Origin: Cliona cf. orientalis
Taxonomy: Eukaryota; Porifera; Demospongiae; Clionaida; Clionaidae
Direction: 5' to 3'
DNA: 64,000 nt
NCBI GenBank assembly: GCA_963930775.1
Contig: OZ005694.1
Location: 9,812,899-9,876,898, forward strand
The position numbers and the translations under genes were made by a program. Shown piece by piece: positions 49,864 through 62,100 of this stretch; the stretch's first letter is position 1, and each line of letters opens with the position of its first letter. The notes beneath the pieces were generated by a model. That model ran no database searches and was not told the DNA's origin. It saw nothing but the letters and a program-made list of their open reading frames with translations.

Positions 49864-50981
49864 GGACAAGCCTACATAAACAAATAATTATCAATTAAGA
49901 TTTCACTGTGACTAAAATTAATCTAGTGAGTTTAATAATACCTGTATGCTTTAGCTAGTTATGATAGTTGAGATGATTCTGTAAAATTCTGAATTTTTGG
50001 AAAAATGATTGTAAGGACAGCTGCATGAAATAAGGGACTACAGGCCAAAGCTCCCACAATTGCTGCAAAGTTAATTGTCATGCACTAGTTCATGCGTGCA
50101 TGGGCTATAATAATAATATAATCAATAGTTTATGAATTATGTGGAACAGCTTCAGCGTGCATCAGATTGAATCGTTATTATTACAACCTATTGTGTAGGG
50201 TCTCACCGATACAATACAGTAACTCTTTATTTACATGTAATAATGTTGATAATAACATTATAATTATTATACTTGGCCAGCGCTGCTGGAGAATCCTCAC
50301 CGCGCAGTTGCATGGGGCCGGGGGTTACATATTATTATAGTAGACTGAAAGGCGCAACTATCACAGGAAGGATAGGAGTTTGTCTTTATAGCAACGATGT
50401 AGCGAAGTCTTTCAGTTCCAAAGGACTACATACGTGATTGAGTGCACACACGCACACACAATAGGGCATCCTATATAATTTATCACAATGCATTAATAAT
50501 AATATTTATAATAATACAGCAACTATGGCGAGTGTATGTTATTAAATACAATGCATTAAATACTGCAACATACAATGTCATAGATATCTATGTATAGTGA
50601 CTCGCTTTGTTCTAGTAAGCCATCGCGAGCTAGCTATAGTGCATGATGTTCACGTACATAACAGGTGATTCTAGTAACACTAAGTAGTGTGTAGCATATT
50701 GCAACGTGTGGGATGTTAATATGCAGTGTAAAACAGCGTTATAAGCATGCAGGAATAATATGACTGCAATGTCTAGATGGATACAAAATTAATGTGGTGT
50801 GCATGGGAGGAATCCCTAATTTGTGAAAATGATTCATGGTACTACAATGAGAAACCGGTACTAGAGTGATTTGTGGTTATCAAAGCACACAGCTGCATGG
50901 CTGGCTATCGTGGCATAGCTATCCCACATGATATTATGTACTCTTATGCTTAGTGACATAACATGACGCATTGTGACATAA
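49864..50981. other. Intergenic region without a supported gene
   Basis: AT-rich sequence with short TAATAATA runs. Neither strand shows a coding exon I can support. Confidence 0.5.
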
Positions 50982-51433
50982 TACCGTAGACTCTGGTTAA
51001 TAAGCGCATGCGCTTATAGCGGTAAATGGAATGACAGTATGCGCTTAATAAAGGATATGCGCTTATATGGCACATAACCACGCCCACAAACGTTTAGGCA
51101 CGTGATGGATGCGAGGCCCACTACTAGCACTAGCACTGTACTTGAGCACTCGATCGATCGAGCACTTTAGCGTTTACAGTTGCCGCTCAAGATGATGAGT
51201 GCTGGCGATCTGTCGATCTTCTTGCATGATAACGTTATTCGTGGCCATCATTTCTCCAAAGATACCTGACTCCAAATCACTTTCCAGCCGGTCAAGGTCA
51301 GGTTCACAGAACACCACGCCTATTAAGTGCATGCGCTTAATAAACAATATCTTATGACAAGAAGAGGGCATGCGCTTAATAAATAATGTGCGCTTAATAG
51401 CGAGGTGCGCTTAATAACCAGAGTTTACGGTAT
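50982..51433. mobile_element. MITE family D (452 bp) with repeated GCGCTTAATA motif
   Basis: The left end is TACCGTAGACTCTGGTTAAT and the complement of the right end is TACCGTAAACTCTGGTTATT. TGCGCTTAATA or TGCGCTTATA occurs about seven times near the two ends. The middle holds a 65-codon minus-strand frame (51371-51174) of unknown origin, perhaps a captured host fragment. No transposase is recognised. Confidence 0.8.
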
Positions 51434-51747
51434 ACATAGTTAATTAAGCTTGTGGGTGGACCTTCTAGAAGTGCCACGATTGATTGATGCATGAGCAAGC
51501 ATGTACGCTTATTATCAAATTTAATTAACACTAAACTAATTAGCACTGACCTACTTGACAAAATTGACTTTCATTTATGGATATGACAGTGTCACAATTA
51601 CTAAAAAAAATTTTTGATTAATCTGGACAACTACAACACAAAATTTGCTTAATTGCACGAGGAATAGTCTTAAAAATTATTATAAACTCACTGATATAAA
51701 TCCTATTACATAATAAGAGTTAAAGGCGACCTGTGCTAGTTACAGTA

Positions 51748-51753
51748 TTTATT
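51748..51753 (-). terminator. Poly(A) signal of TMEM143
   Basis: AATAAA on the minus strand lies about 30 bp after the TMEM143 stop codon, a normal distance for a short 3' untranslated region. Confidence 0.5.
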
Positions 51754-51781
51754 ATTGCAAAATTAATAGAAATAATTATTA

Positions 51782-52929
51782 CTATCTCCATCCATGAAGC
51801 TCTACTCTCTCACTCTCTTCGAGGCTCATCTTATCGTCCGAGTTTTCAGTGTCTCTAAGAGCACCGGCAGCCTGCCATCGAAAACTAGGCTCCGGCAATA
51901 TATCAAGGGAATCCTTAATGTTCAGTACGGTCAGTGTCCCATTGGAGCGTCGTACTAGCACTCCTAAGTTGTCAAGTTTCTCCAAAGCATCGTCGATGTC
52001 AAAAGTGACATCTGTTAGGTTGAATCTCTTTTCCAGCCAGTTGTTGATTCGATCCTGTAGTGTCCGCGGGGTGTCGTAGATTGGAGGATCGGCCATGTAC
52101 TGGGTACCGGGGACGCCCCTACGATTACGAGGAGAGAGAAGGAAGATATAGGCCAGCATTGCCTCCTTGAATTCTTCGTCTTGAGCACGATCGGCAAGCA
52201 GCGTCAGGACACCACGATTGTTGGCCACCGTTTTGTAGTATAGGGTAGTCGCCAGATTGGCTAGATAGTGGTTTCGTTTATTCTTATAACCAATCCAAGC
52301 CCTCGCCCCAATTGCACCAGCAAGGCCAAGAGCCAACCACGTCCACTGGACCTTCACCAGGTCAGCTATGGCTGGGAGCGATCGCATGGCCACTGTGATA
52401 CTACCCAGGACCACACTAGTAGCTAGGAAGCCTTTGTCAAAGTTGGACATTTTTATCTTTCCATCTGGGAGCAAGTACTCGAGCTTTCCACAAGGTACGT
52501 CTTTGAATGCCTTGAAAAAGAGCTTCTTTTCACCTCGAGAACGCACAGCAACGCAAACCCTTGTGTACACCTCGAATTCGGGGTCAATGCTAGGCGGGGT
52601 GCCAGTGCTTCTCCAGCGAAAGAACGACCGAATGTAGTTTTTCAATATCTGCGACCGAGGACGTTTCATCGTCGTCCTTCCGCGAGTCCACATTCTGAGC
52701 GTTTCGTAATCCGACGGATTCACCGAAACGAGGAGTCCGTCTAAATCCCTATCGTGCAGTAGGACAGACAGCTGGTGCTTCGGGATCTCGAAGAAATTGG
52801 CTTTGTCGAGGAATTTATTCACCTTCAGCAAGAGGCGGTACTCGTTGTCCAGTATCTCTTTCTTGCTCAGCTCCCTCGTCTGATAGGTGTCCTTGTCGGG
52901 ATCCATGTAGTCATACAGAAGCTGTGAGT

Positions 52930-52985
<56 letters not shown>

Positions 52986-55644
52986 AGAGACGTAATAATC
53001 GTAAAGAGTGCGAATGGTTTGCACAAAACTACATTGTAAATGGTGTTGGTTGAATATCATAATTGTAGGAATATACCATGTGAAAAAATTTTTTTTACTA
53101 TAATATTATGTTATTATAAGAATCTTGTAAGCCTTCCCCAGGAATTACTTCATTTTTGTTTTCCTCGGTCAAATCAGATGATCACCCCACACGTGCTAGG
53201 CTAACACGCAGTAGACATGCTGTCCACACTCAAACATAAAATTTCCAGCCCACAAAGGACACAGCTCTTCCTTGGAAGTCAAGCAAGTGCAATTGAAAAT
53301 GAGTGTGATGCAAGATCTAGACCAACGAGAGATGGAGTTCCAGAACACACTGACGCAACTAAACTATCAGATGACTTTGAGCGCACGTTCGTTGTGCTAT
53401 TGTTTATGACAAACAGTTTACGTCATAGGTATAGACACGCTGGCTGGACGAACATCGCCACACTTAACGAGGATAGATCTAGTTATGGCCCCAGTACAAG
53501 TTAACACTGGTAGAGATACACGTACGATGACCTCCAATAATAAGAATCTGCTAAAGTGTATAATGTTACTATAATAATATTATTATAATTCCTGTCGACA
53601 TGACTATAGATACTTTCAACCCTAACCACATGCCCCCATTAATAATTTACAGCTGCCAAATAGCAGGTGACAACTGGATAACTCCAGCAGGCCCAGATCC
53701 AGAATAATTTGAGCACCCCCTAGCCCTCAGGATACCTGGAGGTACGTATCTAGTAATTCTATTCACAGCAAGCTGTTGTGAAATAATTGAGCAAAATATT
53801 ACGTAATCTCCACTGCAACCTACATAATATATTTGGTATTTTACTGCAGAAAGAAATTCTATAATAGAGACCTACTGGACACATCATTTTTAATTCTTTT
53901 TCTAACAGAGGCCTCCTAAAATTGGTATAATTATATACATGTAGTTGAAGGTCAGACAATATCCTCATGGAATCAGACAGTGTGTGGTCAAGAGGCAATG
54001 ACCCCAACTTGAACCTTCAGGTTTGTCAATTTTTGTATTTTTGTATATTATTCAGGGAAAGAAGGAGGAAGGGAGGAGCTGGGGAGAATTTAGTTGGCAG
54101 TCTGTTTTTTTTTCCTTTCAGTGACCACCCATTCCTGATCAGCATATTATAACATGCAATGATCCTATTTCAACCCAAATTTTAGTGATTTTGCATTGGC
54201 CAGAAAAATAAAAATGAAACCTAATAATGGAATATATTATAGAAATAAATAAACTATGCATGCCAACAATGAGATCGGGTATACCGTATAGCCGGAAATA
54301 TTGGCAGGAATTAAATTTGGCGGTTGAGCCCAGAATCGCTATTGCAAGAATATTGGCGGACTTAAATTTGGCGGTTCGGTACGGGATCGCCATACGTATA
54401 CATGTATATGCAAGTAGGAAATTTTGGCGGATTTTAATTTGGCGGTTGTAATATAGACCGCCAAACCACCAAATTTAATTCCCCACCAAATTTTCCAGGT
54501 ATTTAATGATATGATCAAAATGAAATGAGAGGGAGCTCCAGCTAGGCTAAAGAAATGCATGAACTGCAAAATGATGCAAGATCCTGCCTGGTTAGTGGTT
54601 AGTGGTTTGAACTTCCTGGCATACAAATAAAAAGTACACTTTATCTACCCACAACTAAAGCAGATAATGTGAATTATTGTGCACATACAGCATTTGCCTC
54701 ACAAAATACATACAGGGGACAGCACTAGCTAAGACTAGCTGACATGACTGTTTTGTGATGTCACTGATGATGTAACAGACACTCACTAATTGTATAGTGG
54801 TTACCCACTTCCTGCCACATGCAACTACATGTTTGTACCTACATGTGTACATGCATGTAAATATGTAAATGTACATGTACACTATGGTACCAAGTTCTAT
54901 GTTCTAGTTCTGAAGAGACCAGAAAAAAAAACTGGTTGGTATCCGCGACTACTACAAGACTATTCCTGTAGTCACAAACTACATACATGTAGTACCAACT
55001 ACAGGGACAAAGTATGCATACACCTACACGTAGAGTTAGGAAACAGCAAAATAAATTGGGCTAGGGCATTAGTAAGGTGGATGCCCCAGCATAGTAATCA
55101 AATGACCTTTGGACCCTACCACTTAACTCCAATTAATGCCTACCAACTCCCCCACCAGTACAGTGATGAGGACAAAAAATCAATTTCTCCCACCACAACA
55201 TATACCACACATACTACCTTATCAATCTGGGTTCCTCACCTTTGCTTCTTCCAAGAGGGCATAAAACTTCTGTGAGTAGTAAGCATCCAGAGAGGCAGCA
55301 AATGACTCCAGGAGCCTTCTCTCATCCCAGTTCAGGAGACCATCTTCCTCCACCAGTTTATTCACCAACGTTCTCCTGGTAACAGGAATGAACTTTTCTT
55401 CTTGTTTCTCGAACTTTTTCCGCTTGTTCTGAGCCTTCACTGAGCTTCCCTCTGCAGTAGTTCGTTCTACAGCTTCAACAAGAGCCTGGGGTGATTTTTC
55501 TGACTTTTTGACCCATCCAAAAGGAATGAGAGATGAAGCAGAGGCTTCTCTGTAACCCAGACCAGCATCACGTGAGATATTTGTCCTCAGGGCTAAGGAG
55601 CCTCTGAGAAGGTTAGGGGACCTTCTAAGTAGGTTTCTCCACAT
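51782..55644 (-). CDS. TMEM143: TMEM143 (DUF3754), mitochondrial membrane protein, 514 aa
   Basis: Two exons, 55644-55240 and 52921-51782, join in phase 0 (AAAG|GTGAGG; CTCACAG|CTT). TMEM143 is a poorly understood mitochondrial membrane protein of the DUF3754 family. The N-terminus MWRNLLRRSPNLLRGSLALR is rich in Arg and lacks acid, typical of a mitochondrial presequence. EKFIPVTRRTLVNKL (about 84-98) is the conserved FIPVSRR-type motif opening the family, and LLYDYMDPDKDT (136-147) is the next landmark. Two hydrophobic segments, about 299-321 and 327-346 (WTWLALGLAGAIGARAWIGY), are likely membrane spans. The remainder is soluble and ends in an acidic, Ser-rich tail (SDDKMSLEESERVE). Human TMEM143 is 459 aa, so the length fits. 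The ATG at 55644 starts the presequence. A poly(A) signal follows the stop. Confidence 0.85.
52923..52982. repeat. (TG)n microsatellite at the TMEM143 acceptor
   Basis: It reads (CA)n on the TMEM143 sense strand and ends in CTCACACACTCACAG directly at exon 2. Confidence 0.95.
54282..54501. mobile_element. MITE family A, copy 2 (220 bp)
   Basis: It starts TACCGTATAGCCGGAAATA and shares almost all of the interior with 6855-7074, including GCCATACGTATA and the TTTGGCGG units. The right end (TTTTCCAGGTAT) has decayed. It lies in TMEM143 intron 1. Confidence 0.8.
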
Positions 55645-56297
55645 CTTTAGCTATTAGGTAAAGGTCGTCAGCGGAGGTGCACATGAATGTAACGACCTTT
55701 TCCATAGTTGAAGGTCAGAGCAATAAATACTGCACATAACATGCAATTTAATGCAGAAAATCTGAATAGGAGAACACCCCATATGCATGCATGCACATGT
55801 GCACCCAATAGCTCACAGATATTATTGCATGTCCTTAATTTGCTTCAAGTGATCATGGTGCATGCACTGACTGACTGACCTTCACTTCCGAGTAAAAACA
55901 AAGGGCATGGATCTGATCGGTACTCTAGTGTTTCTTGGGATGTGGGTGTGCTCAAGGACAATAAAAAAAATGCAGTTCATGCTGGATAGTAAAACTATTA
56001 CTGTATGCACAATGTTGGTCACTCAGCATCTATAAATATCATAAGACTGTTTGAAGGCTTGATCTAGATCTGGCCTGGTCCTGCTATATATGCCACAGTA
56101 TGCAGTAACTGACGTGAAACTGTCTGCATGCTTGATAGTTTATTGCACTTGAGTCTTCTATCTTCAAGTGAGGCTTGGGAACAAAACTATTCTAGGAAGA
56201 GTATGGTGGGATGGGCAGCATCAGATTTGCCACAGAGTATGCAACAAAACTGATGATTCAACACTTCTGCATGCACGATAGCAGTATAATTTTCTGG

Positions 56298-56507
56298 TAC
56301 CGTAGGTCGGGTTTTAATAGCGAGTATCTATTAATTGCGAATTGCGAGTTTGCTACGTTTCACAATTAATAGATTCGCAAACATGAACGTGCACGTATAC
56401 TACGGTACGGTACGGGGTCGTCCATCGCAATTATTGGATTCGCAATTTGGCCTGACTTGACTAGAATGCAATTATTAAACTACGCAATTAAAACCCGTCC
56501 TACGGTA
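56298..56507. mobile_element. MITE family B, well-preserved copy (210 bp)
   Basis: The left end reads TACCGTAGGTCGGGTTTTAA and the complement of the right end reads TACCGTAGGACGGGTTTTAA. ATTGCGA and CGCAATTA words fill the interior. No ORF. The decayed relative is at 7826-8022. Confidence 0.8.
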
Positions 56508-58357
56508 CTTCAAACCTCGAGCAGGGTAGGAATAAGACTGCTCAATTCAATGAAGGGTATAGGGACAGGCACCACATGCAGCAATTATTGATTTTCTCCA
56601 GTAAGGGACGATGAAAATTATATTATAGTAGCATTAAACAAAAGAGAGTACAAAAAAATTGGGGTCTAATTACTCAGCAGCATATCCTGTTGGGTTGACC
56701 TCTTATCTGACAATTTCTATGGCCATGGGGTATACCATGGGATTGTCTGCAGTGAATATAATGTCCTCCCCACCACATACAACATCCTCTACTTGCATGC
56801 ATGACAAGAAGAAAATCCGTTTTATCTCCGAATAGCTACTTTCCAGGTGGCGCTGCATTGCAGTCATAATCTTAATTGAATCCCCACATATTAATCAACT
56901 GTTACCCATATCCCCCAAAATGGCTTGTCGGTTGTTTTCAGTGAGACAATGTGGTGCAAAGAGAGGTCTGGAACATAATAGCTAATTGCCATGGTGAACA
57001 AAGGCTTACAGTCATGTAATACCTATAACTTTTATCTAGCTAGACATAGAGAGTCCAACCTAGCTTCTATTATAGTATGTGCCCCTGACTAGACTCCACC
57101 CACTCTACAGTTGTTCAACCGGCCATTCTGGCTAAGGGCACCCAGAGGTCAACCCAGGTTTGCTATTAAAGCTTCATCAAAATCCATATTTTTCCCTGCC
57201 TAAGAAGGTCAGTTGTAACTGCTATGGAGGAGGACAAGGTTAGTTGTCATAAGAACAGGTAATGAAAGCTTTGTAGCAGAGCGGTACGTAAAACCTAGCT
57301 TAGTAGACCAGGTAGCCCAGTTACCAAGAGAGACTACTCATAAGTACCAAAAAAGAAAAATTAATTGTCATGGCTGAAAATTAATGTCAAGAAGTCTAGA
57401 AACACATCCTCTCCAAGTTCGTTGGTAAAATTGATGTTATGACCTAAGCTGTCATCATGAGAGCTAATTGAATGGGGCTTTGTCCTAAAATAGACACAGT
57501 GCATGTGATGTAGTATTTCCTGAGTTTATTAAGCATGTTGACATAATGATTATGACTGAAAAAACTACCAAGCTTTGCATTTACTATTATAGCAATACTA
57601 TGTGTGTAAGGCAGGAACAATGAGCTACTGTAGAGGAGGCCTTATGTATAATATTATTGCTGCAAGCATAATAATATTATTATCAATATTGTTCTGATAT
57701 GATCTGTGCTCTCCTTGGGGATGCACAATCAGCATAGCTACTATATCAGCCAAACAGGACTAGAAATAATGATTAATTTTTACTGAAGAAGAGAATTTTA
57801 AGAAAACCAAATTGAGGAAGGAATTACAAGTGAAGTGGGAACTGATGTCTTGAAGTTGGTCTGATTACTTAGTCTGGCTATGAATTTGTCTGGTTCTCTT
57901 ACCAGCAGAAAAAATATTGTTATTTTTGCCAAAACAAGTCCTTATAGCCACCACAGGATGGAACCAAAACCACTTGGAGTAACAACTGGAAGTCATCATC
58001 ATGGTTAGTGCTCTGTGGTTGACTGATGACCCATTAAGTGCAGCAGAGGTGGAAAACTTAAAATTATTGTTGGGGTGTCTGGTGGTCAGAGTCGTGGGCT
58101 GTCCACTAGGTTTGCAGTTATCTGATTAAAGCTTTCAAGTTGGTGGTAACTGGTGTAATTATTGTCTGATATGGATCACAAATCTAGATCTGGAGCAACC
58201 TCTTCCTGGAGCTGAGTGTATAATGTAGCCACCATGGACAGACTGAAAAAATGCATTTTTTATGAGACTTGACAATTGGCCTGGTTTTGCTAAAGCTACT
58301 GCAGGGAGAGCTGTGAACACAAAATAACACAAGTCAATAAGGTTGATCTCACAAATC

Positions 58358-58651
58358 ATAGTGGTCTATATCATGCATACACTGATCACAGTAGTATATT
58401 ATTATCACAAACTTTATCAATAATTATATTAATTAGTATCACTCAGACCTCTACAAGCATATCAGATTGATCAATCATGGAATCATAGTATGATCAGTGT
58501 AGTCATAGTGGTCTACATCATGCATACACTGATCATAGTAGTATATTCTTATCACAAAACTTTATCAATAATTACACTGATTACCATCAATCAGAACTTT
58601 ACAAGCATATCAGATTAATCAATTATGGAATCATAGTAAGATCAGTGTAGT
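58358..58651. repeat. Tandem duplication, two 147-bp units
   Basis: CATAGTGGTCTATATCATGC at 58358 recurs as CATAGTGGTCTACATCATGC at 58505, and the rest of the two units matches closely (CACTGATCA, AGTATATT, ACAAGCATATCAGATT). Noncoding. Confidence 0.85.
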
Positions 58652-58840
58652 CACACTCTCATGCAAATCAACCTAATTAATCTCAGGTAACATCTATGTA
58701 ATCATAATGACACAGCTACTGTCATGCACTAGCTACGATAACACATTGCGCCAAATGTCAATCCCATAATATTGTAACATACTTCAAGTATGCACACTTA
58801 ATATAATAATATGCAATCAGCTAATTAGAACGAGGAGTAA

Positions 58841-59169
58841 CTCACAATTTAGTCTCGTCCCCAGACCCCGTCCCAAAAAGAAGGGGGAAAGGGTCTGGGG
58901 ACTGGCGAGCGTTTGCTGAGTTTGGCCGGCTTTGGGTGTGCGCACCGACACCGCCAGCGCTCAAACAAACCTCGAATCTGATTGGTTAGTAGGCTCTACT
59001 GTTACATTCCTGCGGGCAGTGAGTCATATGACCGTGTCAAAGCTGTGATCTGATTGGTTTACCTGAAAACAAAACTGCTGATGATCCACAACCAAGAAAA
59101 TGCTCGCCAGTCCTCAGACCCTTCCCCCTTCTTTTTGGGGCAGGGTCTGGAACGAGACTACTCACAATT
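58841..59169. mobile_element. Foldback element with 9-bp TSD, full-length copy 2 (311 bp)
   Basis: CTCACAATT at 58841-58849 is repeated at 59161-59169. The termini read inward as TAGTCTCGTCCCCAGACCC and TAGTCTCGTTCCAGACCC, with inverted arms of about 70 bp around a unique centre. The centre has two ATCTGATTGGTT (CCAAT-type) words. Same family as 18245-18557 and 7117-7168. Confidence 0.85.
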
Positions 59170-62100
59170 TAGCACCGTCTGATGCATATTATGTAACCAG
59201 CCTGTCTTGGAGCACCCTTAAATCCACTGCTAATAATGATAAAGGGGACCGGATGGAACGGAAGGATGGCAAGTCCCTCCACCCACTATTCAACTTTGAC
59301 CCACTACTTCAACAGGGCATTGTCTACCAAGCCAGTGTCTGAACGTTAAAGACAATTAAGTTACTAGCTCACAAGAGTAGTGGTGGAGTAGTTGTAGTGT
59401 GATTGAGGTCTGAGTTAAGCTAATCTAGACTGACCTTCACTTCCTCTCATCCTAGTTACTGAGTAGCCATCTTATTACAGTATATAGCCAGACAAGAATG
59501 TAATTAATGGGACAAAAAAAATCCCCAGCCTACCTGCTAATTGAAAGAGAAGAGTGATAGCTACTGAGATTAGGCTGTGGGCCCTTCTACAACCACTGCT
59601 GCTGCTGCTGCTATGATGTGACTTGTGCAAGATATGAGTGAAATAAGTTGTTCAGCCATAATATTACATCCGCTAAGGCACTGATGCAGCTTAACATCAG
59701 GACTTCTACTACGCAAAAAAAAAGCGGCCAGGCCATATCATGTAGCTACGTATACCCCTGCAGTACAGCACAGTTATTGCTTCTATATTAGCAGGGCTAA
59801 GCTGCTAAAGCATGCCCTGCCCATGACACTGTACAGCTACAAAAAATGAATTTAACAGAGTCCCCAGAAATGAAGAAAAACAGTTTTTACGAGTATGGGA
59901 CCAGGGTTTTACATGCATGCCATATGACCTCTTCCGCAGTGGAAAGGCTGGAGCCACTGGTCATCCAAGAAGTCTCAATAACAGCTGCAGCTGCCACACT
60001 GATTAGCTATTATAGCCTAGGGCCCTGGCCTCTGCATGCTCAGCTCATAAACATAAACACCATCAAAAGTACATGCATGTTACATGCATGTCAGTTGTCT
60101 AGACAATGGTCTTTGCCTGCCTGCTACATGTGGTCTATAATCTGCCCCTGAGTAAACAAGCCTGAGATTGAGCTGCATCTGAGCTGTGTACACTTATACC
60201 ATACATGCTGAGGCATGATAGTAGTAGTACACAAGGGAATCATTGTAATAGTAATAGCTGGGAACCAAAATTCGCCTTACCCACAGGGCAAACCAATCCT
60301 TGGAGACCTAATTAAATTCCTTGCGACCATGGTAGGAGGTCTTATGGAAGGTTACATAATACTCATTGCAGTAGGCCACTAAATACAACACTGTTGACTC
60401 TTCATGAAGGGAACTAAAAACCCATCTCCATTGTGATACTATGCATAGTTTGGCATGTTGTTTCAATGCTAGCCTACCACAGTAATATTATGCATTCCAT
60501 CTGGTGCCACTTATCTTGCACATACAACCATGCAGAATCCATGGTATGGGATATACAGAGAAAGCCAGTGCTGCCTATAGAGGTGATAATCGAACAAACA
60601 ATGCTCTTATGATGTTGTATTACCAAGCAAGTCCAGCACTGGATATAATATTATATATAATATATTATATTCTAACTAAAAATCGTGGTGATCATGCACT
60701 GATTTCAAAGATACCAGCTAAAAAAAGAAATTAGCCACACCCTAGACTAGATCTAAACACTAGTTCCTAATTAGTTGCATAGTGCCACACAGGTGGCCAG
60801 ATCCAGGAAGTAGTAACGCTATTCATAGCTCTGTTTGTATACAGAGTGCACTAAAATTATAGTATGGTATATTGCTACACTTCCGCTGGTGCTGGTACTG
60901 CTGCCATTTCTAATATCAAGTCTAGCCACTTGAGGTTTGTTTTGCGGTGTCAATACACCGTGACCATGCTATGACGTAAATAGTGGCTACCTTATCCTGT
61001 TACATACACATACACATACAATGGGATGAGTCCCCAGGTAATGTGGTCATGGTGAACATGCAAACCTTGCATTCTCTGGTCAGAAAGTAGGTCACATTAT
61101 GCAACCTTCAACAAAACAAACAGCTATAGCTCGAGCATCAGCACTACAGTCAAATTATGTGCATATCCAATCAAACTTAAGTGTGCTTTCGCAGAGAGAG
61201 TGAATCAGTTATATGCACTCCATGCGTACGTGAGAAATGGGTTGCAAAAGTGTCCTATGACAAATCATGTAGCTGTTCCCAATCCCCGTTACATTCATGT
61301 GTGGTTACATCTTACTCTCTGGAGAAGGTAGAACCAGTAGAACTTACATCTCAATCATCGTATAAACTGTGATGTCTTCCAATTTCAAGTAGCTAGATCA
61401 TCATCGGCTGGTGTACCACATGCTATATATCATATACATTGCAGGGTAAGATCGAATAATTGATATATAATTATGCTCATGTGCCACTACCATCATCACT
61501 GAATTTGATGCCAAGCCAGCCACTGCATGGATTTCCAGTCACAAGTCCTCTTTCTTGGGCTCCTGTACACATGTGGGCGTGGTTTCTTCCAATTTTGGGA
61601 GGTAAAGGTCGTCACATCTACATTTTCTGTGCCATGTGCTATAGGCATGCCAATTAAGTGCAGTGTGCATGTTGTGGATAGAAATATAAAATGAATTGCA
61701 ACAGTTATTGCATTGCTTGTTTTGCACAACTGATCCATGAACCGGACCCAAGTCGAGACATGCAAGCCGCAATAATGTTATGAGAGAGAGCTTGAGATTC
61801 TGGTCACCGAGCTCAAGTTGCAAATAAACATGTACAGCTGTCTAACGGCTGGCCCAGTTGCGGTGTAAACTGACCTAAAAGAATTTTTATGCATCAGAAT
61901 ACCGTGGTCATTGTTAATAATACAATAATATTATATTATAGTAGCTATACTATAATACCTAAACAGAACCCAGCTTACCTTGTCGGAACACATGGCTAGA
62001 AGAAGCCACAGATGGCTACTGAAGTGCCCAGTTCCGGGGTTGGGGTTGCCCACAACCAATTTTGCACGTCTGCTCAGTTTCCAATTTTGCTGTGGGGAGG

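Larger units (their letters stand above)
52922..55239 (-). other. TMEM143 intron 1 (2.3 kb)
   Basis: The intron carries MITE A copy 2. Its 3' splice site sits inside a CA microsatellite (plus-strand TG run at 52923-52982). No other gene is supported; the open frame at 53217-53504 on the opposite strand has no recognised domain. Confidence 0.75.
55645..58840. other. Intergenic region, no gene seen
   Basis: Apart from MITE B copy 2 and a tandem duplication, no exon-like stretch is supported on either strand. A short ATG frame ending at a donor (MEEDK|GTTAGT near 57240) is too small to call. Confidence 0.5.

Noticed and set aside
53217-53504. 95-codon plus-strand frame inside TMEM143 intron
   Set aside because: No family resemblance, no promoter or splice support, antisense to a well-supported gene.
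58060-58130. tRNA-like words (TGGTCAGAGTCG, GGTTTGCAGTTATC)
   Set aside because: A and B boxes are poor and no cloverleaf closes; too weak to call a tRNA or SINE.
59100-59342. 80-codon plus-strand frame starting in the foldback element
   Set aside because: Begins inside the transposon arm and has no protein-like features; a by-product of the inverted repeat.
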